From Temperatibacter sp965603205 (GTDB taxonomy: Bacteria > Pseudomonadota > Alphaproteobacteria > Sphingomonadales > Kordiimonadaceae): a stretch of DNA of 64,000 bases. Position 1 is the first letter of the stretch; each line of letters starts with the position of its first letter. The stretch covers positions 124,001 through 188,000 of the forward strand of contig CBFDCC010000006.1 in NCBI GenBank assembly GCA_965603205.1, read 5' to 3'. A program made the position numbers and the translations under genes. The notes under the pieces are model-generated. The model made no database searches and was not told the origin of the DNA. It was given only the letters and a program-made list of their open reading frames with translations. Shown piece by piece: positions 43,253 to 52,642 of the stretch.

Positions 43253-46200
43253 TTGCGTAAATTAATAAATATATCAATAAGGTCCACAGTTTGGGGCATG
43301 ACTATTTTATTAGGTTTTGCCCTATTATTCATGGCCCGTATTGTATTAGTGCCCGTAGATTTGTCATTTGCTAGTGATATGGTGCGTTCACAGGTAGCCG
43401 AAGTTTTACCTGGATGGCAGATTTCATTCACAGAGGCATCGCTGAGCTGGGACTGGACAACAGTAAGACCACGCCTTCAAATGGGTGATTTAAAACTGAT
43501 TGACCGCAGAGACCGCCTAGAAGCACATATAGAATCCATGTCAATGGATCTAAGTCGTACTATGTTTGTTACGGCGAAAATACAGCCAGTTAATGTGGAT
43601 ATAATTGGCGCTCGCATTCAGGTAACTGACTTAGCAGGCTTTTCAGATCAAACAAATGACAATGTATTTAGATATGCCGATAGCGGTGTAGGCTTGCCTG
43701 GTCCAGAAGCAGTTAAGCCAATAACTGAAGCGTTAAGTAGATTTGGTCGCCGTATTCTAGCAACACAGGAACATCTAGACCATGTTATTTTTAACAGGGG
43801 ACATATAGGCATATCAACTGGTGAAGGAAAATCAGGCATTGGCTTTAGTTTCGCTAATATTGATCTTGTAAGGCGCGGAAATATATTCAAATTAGAGACC
43901 CAAGGCGCAGTAGATATTGAGGCGCTACCAGCTAATATAACGGCTACAGCAACAATATCTCCAATGGAAGGCCTTGTGTCCACGAAATTTAGTGTAGATG
44001 ACTTTATGGTGCCCGAATTAGCTCGGGCACTTAATTTACCAGAAATAGTGTCTTTCTTAGATTTTCCAGTTTCCGTTACGAGTGCAATAGAGGCGAACTC
44101 TACTGACGGCCTCTCTACAGCTGCTTTTGATATAGAAGCAGGGGCGGGGCAGCTGTATCACGCTTATAGTTATCCAACTTCACCTGTTATTTCTTCAATG
44201 AATTTATCCATCAGCTATGACCCTGTTAATAAGGAATTGCGTATTGATCAAGGGACTATAAATGGTGAAGAGGATGTGGATTTATCACTGACAGGACTTG
44301 TGTATTGGCAAGAAGGAAACGATCGTCCTGGTGTTAAGTTCCGAGTCGAAACACCACAGGCTCAGTTAGGGCAAATTCTTGCCTATTGGCCAATTCTAAA
44401 ATCTAAAAAGACTGGGAAACCAGCCGTCGGGCGTGTTTGGGTCGAGACAAATATGTCTGAAGTGAATGCGCGAGACGTTGTATTCGATGTAGAAGTCGCT
44501 CCGGATGGAACAGGAGCTTTTGATGAAGGAAGCCCGCTTGAGCTTAGGTTCAATTTCGTAGATACGACAACGCAGTATTTAAAAACCATGCCTCCAGTTG
44601 TTAATGCAGCAGGTTTTGGTAGGTTGAATAAATATGCGCTTTATTTGACCGCTACCGGTGGCACTGTTGAGGGGATGACTGTTGCTGGTACTGAGGTAAC
44701 AATTGATTGGTCGCGCCGCATACATGAGCAACCGCGGGGTGAATTTTTAATCAAAAGTAAGGGTTCCGTTGGCAAAATATTAGAATTGTTAGATTACCCA
44801 CCAATGATGCTTACGCGAAAATTTGGTTTTGACCCTAAACGACTTGGCGGCATTGCTGATACGGTGACGTGGTTATCAGCCCCACTTATTAAGAATATGC
44901 CAAAAGGTGCTCTAGAAGTTCGCTCTATTGCCCATGTTACTGATGTACGGGTAGATGATATTCTGGGTGGCGATGGCATGCGTGATGGTGTTATCCGCCT
45001 TGAAGTGGACATGGACCAATTAGTCGCGGAAGGCAATGGTACGGTCAATGGTGTGCCATTATATGTAAATTGGACAGAAGACTTCGCAATAGGGCGCACT
45101 GATAGCCAAGCAGATACTACTCATATGGTTATAGCAGGCGGGATGAGCCCTGATGATCTTAAGGCTTTTAAAATAGATATAAGCGACTTTTTTGATGGCA
45201 AGGTTAATGGAGAGGCAACGTTCATTGGTCGTGCCTTACAATTTAAGGAGGGGCATTTTGCTGCTGACGCTAGTTTCGCTGAAATTAAAGTGCCCCAGCT
45301 TGCATGGAAAAAACAGGTCGGTATTGCGGCTAATGTTACTGGCTCTGTATATTTTGGTGATGATGGCATTACTATCACGCCATTACTATTAGAGGGTGAA
45401 GGCATAGATGCAACTGCGACCTTTTCATGGCCTAAAAGCGAACTAGCAGTTGGTGAATTGCAGCCTTTCAATATTATGTTTGATGCCAGTAAATTGGATA
45501 ATAATTCCCTATCTGGTACTGTAAGTCGTGATAAGGTCGGTCATTCACAAATAGATATTATTGCTGATCAACTAGATATAGGTGCATATCTGGCAGTATC
45601 TGGGCTTGAAACTGATGAATTCGAGAATGCTGAGCAAAATAAATTTAGTCTAGATTTAAATGCTGAAATAAAACAAGGGCTTATGTTGAATGGTGAGAGG
45701 CTACATGATTTAACAATCAAGACAGCATTTAGAGACGGTGAACCTAAATCTGCTAATCTAAGAGCTGTTCATCCATCAGGCGGCACTGTTACAGGTGTTA
45801 TTACAGAAGGTACTAATGGTCAAGAAAACCAAATAGAACTTACCTCTCCCAATGGTGGAGCATTGTTACGCAGTTTTGGATTGTTTGCTCATGGTGAAAA
45901 CGGTGATCTACAGTATGTTGGTAAAACATCAGGCTGGGGGAAGGCCATAAGAGTAACTGGCGAAATTAAAGCCACTAAAATGGATATTGTTAATTCTAAT
46001 GCCATGGCTGATCAAGTCACTGACGGTGTATTTACTGGCCTTAATGAGTATTTAAAAGAAAAAACTCTGTTACTACAGAAGGCAAAAATACCTTTTGAAT
46101 ATAGTAAAGGGTTGCTTGATATGGATACACTAAAGGCCAACAGTAGTTCTGTAGGTTTAACAATGAAGGGGCAATATGAACCTTCGACCAGACGTGTTAA

Positions 46201-46501
46201 CATGAACGGAGTTGTTATCCCAGCTTACGGCCTAAATTCACTTGTCAGCAGCATCCCGATTCTAGGGACAATTTTAACGGGTGGTAAGGGTGAGGGCATA
46301 TTCGCTGTAACATACAGAATAAAAGGCCAAGGCTCAGAAGCTAGTTTTGAAGTGAACCCTTTGTCAGCAATTACTCCTGGTATTTTCCGTAGTATATTTG
46401 AAGGCCGAAAAGGTAAGGTATCTGACGTCGAAGACAAAGAATCAAAGATGAAAGAACAAGAAAATAAACCTGAGTTAGACAAAGAAAAAGGCAGCAATTA
46501 A
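43253..46501 (+). CDS. Large AsmA-like / DUF3971 envelope protein
   Basis: A 1082-residue protein with one N-terminal transmembrane helix (about 13-33) and a very long beta-rich periplasmic part, ending in an AsmA-like C-terminal region (about 930-1040) and a charged Lys/Glu tail. The pattern matches the YhdP/AsmA superfamily (DUF3971 plus AsmA_2), thought to bridge inner and outer membranes for phospholipid transport. The start is TTG, right after an in-frame TGA; the ATG at 43298 is the next option. It diverges from glnE. Confidence 0.88.
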   Translation: MRKLINISIRSTVWGMTILLGFALLFMARIVLVPVDLSFASDMVRSQVAEVLPGWQISFTEASLSWDWTTVRPRLQMGDLKLIDRRDRLEAHIESMSMDLSRTMFVTAKIQPVNVDIIGARIQVTDLAGFSDQTNDNVFRYADSGVGLPGPEAVKPITEALSRFGRRILATQEHLDHVIFNRGHIGISTGEGKSGIGFSFANIDLVRRGNIFKLETQGAVDIEALPANITATATISPMEGLVSTKFSVDDFMVPELARALNLPEIVSFLDFPVSVTSAIEANSTDGLSTAAFDIEAGAGQLYHAYSYPTSPVISSMNLSISYDPVNKELRIDQGTINGEEDVDLSLTGLVYWQEGNDRPGVKFRVETPQAQLGQILAYWPILKSKKTGKPAVGRVWVETNMSEVNARDVVFDVEVAPDGTGAFDEGSPLELRFNFVDTTTQYLKTMPPVVNAAGFGRLNKYALYLTATGGTVEGMTVAGTEVTIDWSRRIHEQPRGEFLIKSKGSVGKILELLDYPPMMLTRKFGFDPKRLGGIADTVTWLSAPLIKNMPKGALEVRSIAHVTDVRVDDILGGDGMRDGVIRLEVDMDQLVAEGNGTVNGVPLYVNWTEDFAIGRTDSQADTTHMVIAGGMSPDDLKAFKIDISDFFDGKVNGEATFIGRALQFKEGHFAADASFAEIKVPQLAWKKQVGIAANVTGSVYFGDDGITITPLLLEGEGIDATATFSWPKSELAVGELQPFNIMFDASKLDNNSLSGTVSRDKVGHSQIDIIADQLDIGAYLAVSGLETDEFENAEQNKFSLDLNAEIKQGLMLNGERLHDLTIKTAFRDGEPKSANLRAVHPSGGTVTGVITEGTNGQENQIELTSPNGGALLRSFGLFAHGENGDLQYVGKTSGWGKAIRVTGEIKATKMDIVNSNAMADQVTDGVFTGLNEYLKEKTLLLQKAKIPFEYSKGLLDMDTLKANSSSVGLTMKGQYEPSTRRVNMNGVVIPAYGLNSLVSSIPILGTILTGGKGEGIFAVTYRIKGQGSEASFEVNPLSAITPGIFRSIFEGRKGKVSDVEDKESKMKEQENKPELDKEKGSN

Positions 46502-46512
46502 ACTGCTGCCTT
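46484..46512 (-). terminator. Terminator of tyrS, overlapping the AsmA-like gene's 3' end
   Basis: Perfect 9-bp stem AAGGCAGCA/TGCTGCCTT with a 7-base loop containing the stop of the opposite gene; TTTTTCTTT follows on the minus strand. Confidence 0.8.
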
Positions 46513-46550
46513 CTATTCAGTCGCTGCGGAAATAAACTTCCTTTGCTAGC

Positions 46551-47783
46551 TTAACTTTGTTTAATAAGTGCGTGGCGCTTTTTACCAGAAGATATTTTCA
46601 CGCTATCACCCTTCAGATCATTAGCTGAGATTATTTGATCTTCTGCTGTGATTTTCTCATCATTAACACGTAATGCACCTTGCTTTATAGAACGGCGTAT
46701 CTCACCTTTAGATTTGCCAAGGCCAGATTCAAGAAAAGCATCTATTACATTGATACCATTAGTAATATCTAGATTGTATGTCGGTAAGTCAGTGCCAGTT
46801 TTACCTTCTTCAAAGGTCTTTGTAGCCGTCTCATTAGCAGCCGCTGCTGCTTCATTGCCACGACACATCTTTGTCGCTTTATCGGCTAGTACTTTCTTGG
46901 CTTCGTTTATTTCTTGGCCTTCAAGTGTCGCAAGACGATCAATCTCATCCAGAGGTAGTTCAGTGAATAGTTTCAAGAATTTTACCACGTCACCATCTTG
47001 TGTGTTACGCCAGAATTGCCAATAATCATATGATGATAGCTGCTCTTCATTTAACCAAATAGCGCCATTAGCAGTTTTGCCCATCTTAGCCCCATCAGCC
47101 GTAGTGATCAGTGGTGTCGTTAGACCAAAAACCTGCTTTTGTGTCATGCGGCGCGTTAGTTCTATGCCGTTAATAATATTACCCCATTGATCTGATCCGC
47201 CCATCTGCAAGCAACAATCATCGCGCTGTGATAGGTTCATAAAATCATAGGCCTGAAGAATCATATAGTTGAATTCTAAGAATGTCAGTGGTTGCTCACG
47301 CTCTAGGCGCAATTTAACGCTGTCAAAGGTCATCATACGGTTGATGGTGAAATGAGGTCCTACATCGCGCAGTAGGTCAACGTAATTCAGCGTATCTAGC
47401 CAGTCACCGTTGTTAACAACGGTTGCACCAGTACCTTCGTCACTAAATGTGATGAATTGCTCAAATATCTTTTTGATACCAACCATATTGTCTGCGATGA
47501 TTTCATCCGTTAACATTTGACGACTTTCATCTTTGCCAGAAGGGTCACCAACACGTGATGTGCCACCGCCAAGTAACACAATTGGGTTGTTACCTGTTTT
47601 TTGTAACCAACGAAGCATCATGATTTGAATAAGCGAGCCAACATGTAAAGACGGGCCTGTGCAATCAAATCCAATATAGGCTTTTATGGGGCCTTTTTGC
47701 ATACGAGCATCTAGTGCTTCCATGTCTGTTGTCTGATGAATAAATCCTCGAGACTGTAGGATATTAAGGAAATCTGACTTCAT
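46551..47783 (-). CDS. tyrS: Tyrosyl-tRNA synthetase
   Basis: Charges tRNA-Tyr. Class I synthetase of about 410 residues with a HIGH-like motif (HVGSL), KMSKS-like KMGKT in the TADGAKMGKT stretch, and a C-terminal S4 RNA-binding domain (IRRSIKQGALRVNDEKI onward). I place the start at the ATG at 47783 (MKSDFLNILQSRGF); an upstream in-frame TTG at 47801 would add six residues. It diverges from anmK and has its own terminator. Confidence 0.97.
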   Translation of the reverse strand: MKSDFLNILQSRGFIHQTTDMEALDARMQKGPIKAYIGFDCTGPSLHVGSLIQIMMLRWLQKTGNNPIVLLGGGTSRVGDPSGKDESRQMLTDEIIADNMVGIKKIFEQFITFSDEGTGATVVNNGDWLDTLNYVDLLRDVGPHFTINRMMTFDSVKLRLEREQPLTFLEFNYMILQAYDFMNLSQRDDCCLQMGGSDQWGNIINGIELTRRMTQKQVFGLTTPLITTADGAKMGKTANGAIWLNEEQLSSYDYWQFWRNTQDGDVVKFLKLFTELPLDEIDRLATLEGQEINEAKKVLADKATKMCRGNEAAAAANETATKTFEEGKTGTDLPTYNLDITNGINVIDAFLESGLGKSKGEIRRSIKQGALRVNDEKITAEDQIISANDLKGDSVKISSGKKRHALIKQS

Positions 47784-47898
47784 GATGTTTATTCTTCTCA
47801 AATAGGTTAATTTTTACTTCCCAGTTGCCGCTCAATTAGCATAGGGTAACTATAAACGCAAAATATATGACGCATATTAGTTAAAAGGGTTTGAAGTT

Positions 47899-49053
47899 AT
47901 GTCATTTTTAGGGGACGCGGGGCCTGTTAAATGTGCTGTTGGATTGATGAGTGGTACATCGCTTGATGGTATCGATGCAGCTATAATCTATACTGACGGC
48001 GTAACCGTGGATAGGCGTGGTCCTTCCATTACCATTTCATATGACAGTGATACGCGCAAAAGAATCAAGGAAGCATTTGCTGTAGCTAACCGCTCACCTG
48101 ACCCAAGCAATCCTCCAGCTGAGATTAAGCTTATAGAGCAGGAAATTACGGATTTGCATATAGAGGCCGTGGCTGAGCTGTTGTCCGTGCACGATCTATC
48201 AGCAGATGATATAGATGTCATTGGTTTTCACGGCCAAACCGTATGTCACCGCCCCGACAAAGGCTGGACATGGCAAATAGGTGATGGTGGGCGTATGGCT
48301 GGGCGTATTGGTGTGCCTGTGGTGAATGATTTTCGCTCCGCTGATGTTGCGCATGGCGGCGAAGGTGCGCCATTGGTACCATTATATCATGCCTCTCTTT
48401 TACAATCACAAAAAAAATATAAAACTGCTGCCATCCTAAATCTTGGCGGCGTGGGTAATGTGACTTGGGTTCATTTAGGTGATGATGAGACCGAGATCAT
48501 GGCATTTGATACCGGCCCCGGTAATGGTTTGATGGATGATTGGGCACAAATCCATCTTGGCGAACCTTATGATAAAGATGGTGCACTGGCAGGCCAGGGT
48601 GTAACGCATGAGGAAATATTGCTGGGTATGATGGCATCACCTTATTTTGATGAGATGCCGCCAAAATCACTAGATAAAGATGATTTCTCTATTCAGGCCG
48701 TGCGCGGTTTATCGGCTGAAGATGGCGCAGCGACACTATCGGACTTTACTGTGGAATCAGCTGTAGCTGCACAGAGTCATTTCCCACACCCTCCTGAGGC
48801 TTGGTTTATCTGCGGTGGGGGTAGTCATAATAAAACACTGATGCGTCGTTTGCGTAGGCGCTTCCCCGTGCTTGTGGACCCTGTTGAGGTGCTTGGCTGG
48901 CGTGGTGATGCGCTAGAGGCAGAAGCTTTTGCCTTTTTAGCTGTTAGGTCGCTAAGAGGTTTACCGCTTAGCTTACCATCGACAACAGGAACGTCCGAAC
49001 CTATGCCAGGTGGGGTGTTAAATAAGCCCAAGGGCAAGCGTCTTAAATTTTAG
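47899..49053 (+). CDS. anmK: Anhydro-N-acetylmuramic acid kinase
   Basis: Phosphorylates and hydrolyses 1,6-anhydroMurNAc to MurNAc-6-phosphate in cell-wall recycling. The 384 residues contain the family motifs GLMSGTSLDGIDAAI (ATP-binding, 17-31), GFHGQTVCHRP, NLGGVGNVTW, FDTGPGNGLMDDW with the catalytic Asp, and ICGGGSHNKTLMRRL. Length is normal. It is divergent from tyrS, with which it commonly pairs in Alphaproteobacteria. Confidence 0.96.
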   Translation: MSFLGDAGPVKCAVGLMSGTSLDGIDAAIIYTDGVTVDRRGPSITISYDSDTRKRIKEAFAVANRSPDPSNPPAEIKLIEQEITDLHIEAVAELLSVHDLSADDIDVIGFHGQTVCHRPDKGWTWQIGDGGRMAGRIGVPVVNDFRSADVAHGGEGAPLVPLYHASLLQSQKKYKTAAILNLGGVGNVTWVHLGDDETEIMAFDTGPGNGLMDDWAQIHLGEPYDKDGALAGQGVTHEEILLGMMASPYFDEMPPKSLDKDDFSIQAVRGLSAEDGAATLSDFTVESAVAAQSHFPHPPEAWFICGGGSHNKTLMRRLRRRFPVLVDPVEVLGWRGDALEAEAFAFLAVRSLRGLPLSLPSTTGTSEPMPGGVLNKPKGKRLKF

Positions 49054-49055
49054 TT

Positions 49056-49092
49056 AATAAAAAAGGCTGGTTTGAACCAGCCTTTTTTATTA
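49056..49092. terminator. Bidirectional terminator between anmK and the alpha/beta hydrolase gene
   Basis: AAAAAAGGCTGGT and ACCAGCCTTTTTT pair perfectly across a 4-base loop, giving a T-tract on both strands. Confidence 0.9.
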
Positions 49093-49113
49093 TTTCAATC
49101 CAAAAAGTTTTTT

Positions 49114-49764
49114 TTAGTCAGCGCCTGGTGCTAAGCGCTTATTCAAATATTTATTCACAGCCATCATTAATTTATCAAGCTGATTTTCAAAGAAATGGTT
49201 AGCCCCTGGAACAGTATCATGGTTAATAATAATGGCTTTTTGGGACTGTAGTTTCTCAACAAGCTTCTGAATGGAGATAGGCGTTACAACGTCATCATTC
49301 TCTGCCTGAATAATCTGACCAGATGACGGGCAAGGAGCAAGGAATGAGAAATCATATAGATTTGCTGGTGGCGCAACAGATATAAATCCACGTATTTCAG
49401 GGCGGCGCATCAATAGCTGCATACCGATCCAAGCACCGAATGAAAATCCTGCAATCCAAGTGGCAGTGCTATTCTCATTCATCGACTGAAGCCAATCTAG
49501 GGCAGCAGCAGCATCCGATAATTCACCAATACCACTATCAAACTCACCTTGACTTCGGCCAACACCGCGAAAGTTAAAGCGAAGTGTAGCAAAACCACGA
49601 TGGGCAAAGGCGTGATATAGATAATAAACAACCTTATCATCCATCGTGCCCCCATATTGTGGGTGCGGGTGCAGTATAAGTGCCACAGGTGATGTTTCAG
49701 ATTTACCCGGTTGATATCGGGCGTCAATACGACCACAAGGTCCATTAAAAATAATTTCAGGCAT
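49114..49764 (-). CDS. Alpha/beta hydrolase (COG2945-like)
   Basis: A 216-residue serine hydrolase. The nucleophile elbow is GFSFGAWIG, the likely acid is in ENDDVVTP and the base His is in PGANHFFENQ. The RFNFRGVGRSQG oxyanion-loop motif is typical. No signal peptide. Substrate unknown; homologues are often next to cysteine desulfurase genes in Alphaproteobacteria, as here (divergent, about 150 bases apart). No clear ribosome site. Confidence 0.87.
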   Translation of the reverse strand: MPEIIFNGPCGRIDARYQPGKSETSPVALILHPHPQYGGTMDDKVVYYLYHAFAHRGFATLRFNFRGVGRSQGEFDSGIGELSDAAAALDWLQSMNENSTATWIAGFSFGAWIGMQLLMRRPEIRGFISVAPPANLYDFSFLAPCPSSGQIIQAENDDVVTPISIQKLVEKLQSQKAIIINHDTVPGANHFFENQLDKLMMAVNKYLNKRLAPGAD

Positions 49765-49916
49765 AGTGCTTTTTATGATCTTTCTGTTAAATAAAGCAGA
49801 ATCATAGCTTCATGTTTGCAGATATATATAAGACTTTAACGTCTTCACGCAAGCGCTCTATACGATATTTGCAAAAATGTCTTGATGATTGGACCAATTC
49901 ACCCCATGTAACAACT

Positions 49917-51065
49917 ATGAAAAAGAACATTTATTTAGATTATAATGCCACTGCACCCATGCTAGCTGAAGTTAAGCAGATGATTGTTGATGTGATGGAA
50001 TGTGATGGCAATCCATCCTCTGTACATGGGGCAGGTCGTGAGGCTCGTAAGATTGTAGAGGATGCGCGTGTTAAGGTAGCATCACTGGTTGGTGCTCGTG
50101 CTCGGGATGTTATTTTCACCTCAGGCGGCACAGAATCAAACAATTTAGTAGTTCTAGGCACACCAACAGTATCCGTTATTACCTCAACTATAGAACATGA
50201 CAGCCTGTTAGCCGCCACGCGAGCCGCTGGTAAACCCGTTTATCACGTGCCCGTTAAAGAAAATGGTCAAATGGACGTTGATGCACTGCGTAAGGTACTA
50301 GAAGTCGCTGAAATGCCAGCTCTTGTATCTATTATGCTAGCCAATAACGAAACAGGCATCATCCAACCCGTTGGTGAATTATTCGCGCTGGCAAAAGAAT
50401 TTGGCTGCCTCACTCATATGGATGCCGTGCAGGCATGCGGTAAAATGATGGTCGACCGTAATATAGTAAATGCTGATTATGTGAGTATATCATCGCATAA
50501 ACTGGGTGGGCCAAAAGGAGTGGGCGCTTTAATTCTTAGCCCATCAGCACCACTAACAGCCACAATAGTTGGTGGGGGACAGGAATTAGGCCGTAGATCA
50601 GGTACAGAAAATGTAATGGGCATCGCTGGATTTGGGGTGGCTGCAATTTCGGCTATGGGCAATTTAGATGATATGAATCGTCAAGGTGATTTACAAGAAT
50701 ATCTAGAGGATTATATACAGAAAAATGCCCCAGATGCCATCGTGGTAGCGCACGACGGCAATTTGCGTGTAGCTAATACTAGCTGTATCATTATGCCAGG
50801 TGTGTCAGGAGAGACGCAGGTGATGAATATGGACCTTAATAACGTCTATATCTCGTCAGGCTCTGCTTGTTCCTCCGGTAAGGTTAAGGCATCTCATGTT
50901 ATGAAGGCTATGGGGTATGATGATGATCTCGCAAACTCATCTATTCGTGTGTCCATTGGTCGTGGCACCGTGAAAGGTGATGTTGATGCCTTTTTAAAGA
51001 CGTGGATGGCGATGTATGTAAGAACAGCGAATAAGCGCACAGACAATAAGCGAATCTCTTCATGA
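49917..51065 (+). CDS. Cysteine desulfurase, first of a tandem pair
   Basis: PLP enzyme that removes sulfur from cysteine for Fe-S clusters and thio-modifications. About 382 residues: LDYNATAPM start, PLP-binding His in TIEHDS, Schiff-base Lys in SSHKLGGPKG, and catalytic Cys in SGSACSSGKVKASHVM. The loop after the Cys differs from the next gene's IscS-like loop, so it is NifS-like. An in-frame ATG at 49812 would add 35 atypical residues; neither start has a good ribosome site. It overlaps the second gene by 4 bases (ATGA). Confidence 0.93.
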   Translation: MKKNIYLDYNATAPMLAEVKQMIVDVMECDGNPSSVHGAGREARKIVEDARVKVASLVGARARDVIFTSGGTESNNLVVLGTPTVSVITSTIEHDSLLAATRAAGKPVYHVPVKENGQMDVDALRKVLEVAEMPALVSIMLANNETGIIQPVGELFALAKEFGCLTHMDAVQACGKMMVDRNIVNADYVSISSHKLGGPKGVGALILSPSAPLTATIVGGGQELGRRSGTENVMGIAGFGVAAISAMGNLDDMNRQGDLQEYLEDYIQKNAPDAIVVAHDGNLRVANTSCIIMPGVSGETQVMNMDLNNVYISSGSACSSGKVKASHVMKAMGYDDDLANSSIRVSIGRGTVKGDVDAFLKTWMAMYVRTANKRTDNKRISS

Positions 51066-52231
51066 CCTTTAAGAAACGTAGCAAAGCCATTTATATGGAT
51101 TATCAAGCGACGACGCCGCTCGACCCAGCAGTGCTAGAGGTTATGATGCCATATTTTACAGAGAAATTTGGTAATCCACATTCAACAACCCATGCCTATG
51201 GCTGGGAAGCAGAGGCTGGCGTTGAGCGCGCCCGACGTCAAATAGCAGCATTAATTAATGCCGAAATTGACGATATAATCTTCACCTCTGGTGCGACAGA
51301 AGCGAACAATCTAGCTATTAAAGGTATGATGCAAAGTTACGGTGATAAACGCCCTCATGTGGTTAGCGTCGTTACAGAGCATAAATGTGTGTCTAATACC
51401 ATTAAAGCAACAGAGATATATGGTTGCAAGTCGACTTTTGTCCCTGTAGGCACAAATGGTCTCGTTGATCTGGCTGATATAGAAGCCGCAATCACTGATC
51501 AAACGGCATTAGTATCTGTAATGGCGGTTAATAACGAGATTGGTGTCATTCAGCCTATCAAAGAGATAGCAAAATTAGCGCACGCAAAAGGCGCTCTATT
51601 TCATACTGACGCGGCTCAAGCATTTGGGAAAATACCTATAGATGTTATTGAAGACGGTATTGATCTTCTCAGTATTTCAGGCCATAAAATATATGGCCCT
51701 AAGGGTGTTGGTGCGCTGTATATAAATTCGAAAAAACGTATCAAGCTAACACCGCATATGAGTGGCGGAAGTCAAGAAAAAGGTATTAGGGCAGGGACAT
51801 TAGCGCCCGCCCTATGTGCTGGTCTTGGTATGGCGGCTCAAATTGCTAGTGAAAATATGGGACAAGAAGCTAGTCGTATAACTACTTTGATGGAACGTTT
51901 TAAGACTAAGTTATTTAGCGCACATAAAGGCATCATTATTAATGGTGATATTCAGCAACGCTGGGCGGGAAATTTGAATATGAGTTTTCCTGGATTAGAT
52001 GGCACATTATTGCTGGCTAACCTACGCGGTGTGGCGGTTTCATCTGGTGCGGCTTGTGCCTCAGCCGTTAAAGAGCCATCCTACATTCAAAAGGCTATTG
52101 GCAATGGTATTAAACTGTCAAAATCGTCTATACGCCTAGGTATAGGGCGTTTCACAACTGAAGATGAAATTGATCAGGCTGCTGATATCTTTATCACTGT
52201 GTTAGATAAAATGGGTGGGATCAAAGCTTAA
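51062..52231 (+). CDS. iscS: Cysteine desulfurase IscS, second of a tandem pair
   Basis: A 389-residue PLP-dependent desulfurase with the IscS pattern: YMDYQATTPLDP start, VTEHKC, Schiff-base Lys in SGHKIYGPKG, and catalytic Cys in SSGAACASAVKEPSYIQKAIG, close to the canonical IscS loop. It starts in the ATGA overlap with the first desulfurase and its stop abuts the ferredoxin start, so all three are one operon. No iscU, iscA or rrf2-type regulator is adjacent. Confidence 0.95.
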   Translation: MTFKKRSKAIYMDYQATTPLDPAVLEVMMPYFTEKFGNPHSTTHAYGWEAEAGVERARRQIAALINAEIDDIIFTSGATEANNLAIKGMMQSYGDKRPHVVSVVTEHKCVSNTIKATEIYGCKSTFVPVGTNGLVDLADIEAAITDQTALVSVMAVNNEIGVIQPIKEIAKLAHAKGALFHTDAAQAFGKIPIDVIEDGIDLLSISGHKIYGPKGVGALYINSKKRIKLTPHMSGGSQEKGIRAGTLAPALCAGLGMAAQIASENMGQEASRITTLMERFKTKLFSAHKGIIINGDIQQRWAGNLNMSFPGLDGTLLLANLRGVAVSSGAACASAVKEPSYIQKAIGNGIKLSKSSIRLGIGRFTTEDEIDQAADIFITVLDKMGGIKA

Positions 52232-52543
52232 ATGAAAGTTATATTTCAAGATTTCCATGGAAAAGTGCTTCAAGAAGCGGAAGCGGAAGTCGGTGAGACT
52301 TTGCTCAATGCTGGACAAGCAGTTGGTATGGAGATGGAGGGCGCATGTGAAGGCAATATGGCCTGCGCTACTTGCCATGTCATTGTGCTAAAGGAATGGT
52401 TTGGCCAATTACCTGTCGCCTGTGAAGACGAAGAAGATATGCTTGATCTGGCAAATGATCTATCAGCCACATCTCGCTTGGCTTGTCAGATTAATCTAAC
52501 GGATGACATGGATGGTTTAACGGTTCGGTTACCTCGGTCATGA
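52232..52543 (+). CDS. [2Fe-2S] ferredoxin, adrenodoxin type
   Basis: A 103-residue electron carrier. Cluster ligands are Cys39, Cys45, Cys48 and Cys85 (C-x5-C-x2-C-x36-C), as in ISC-type and vertebrate-type ferredoxins. Cys64 is extra. The EGACEGNMACATCHV motif and the acidic DEEDMLD patch are typical. It begins at the base after the iscS stop and probably supplies electrons for Fe-S cluster assembly. Confidence 0.95.
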   Translation: MKVIFQDFHGKVLQEAEAEVGETLLNAGQAVGMEMEGACEGNMACATCHVIVLKEWFGQLPVACEDEEDMLDLANDLSATSRLACQINLTDDMDGLTVRLPRS

Positions 52544-52570
52544 ACGAATATGTCTAGTTTTTAATATAAT

Positions 52571-52607
52571 CCTCGCTAAAGCTGCGGCCGCCCGCTTGGT
52601 CGGTACG
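52571..52607 (+). repeat. Intergenic repeat copy A
   Basis: 37 bases starting CCTCGCTAAAGC and ending GTCGGTACG, downstream of the ferredoxin gene. About 29 of 37 positions match copy B at 57353-57388, in the same orientation. Confidence 0.6.
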
Positions 52608-52642
52608 CTCGTTGCCTCGCTATGAATACAGCGCCTATCTCA

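Noticed and set aside
49144..49160. DnaA-box match TTATTCACA inside the alpha/beta hydrolase gene
   Set aside because: Single isolated match within coding sequence; expected by chance.
49812..49916. 35-residue N-terminal extension of the first cysteine desulfurase
   Set aside because: Atypical for the family and no ribosome site; the standard start is at 49917.
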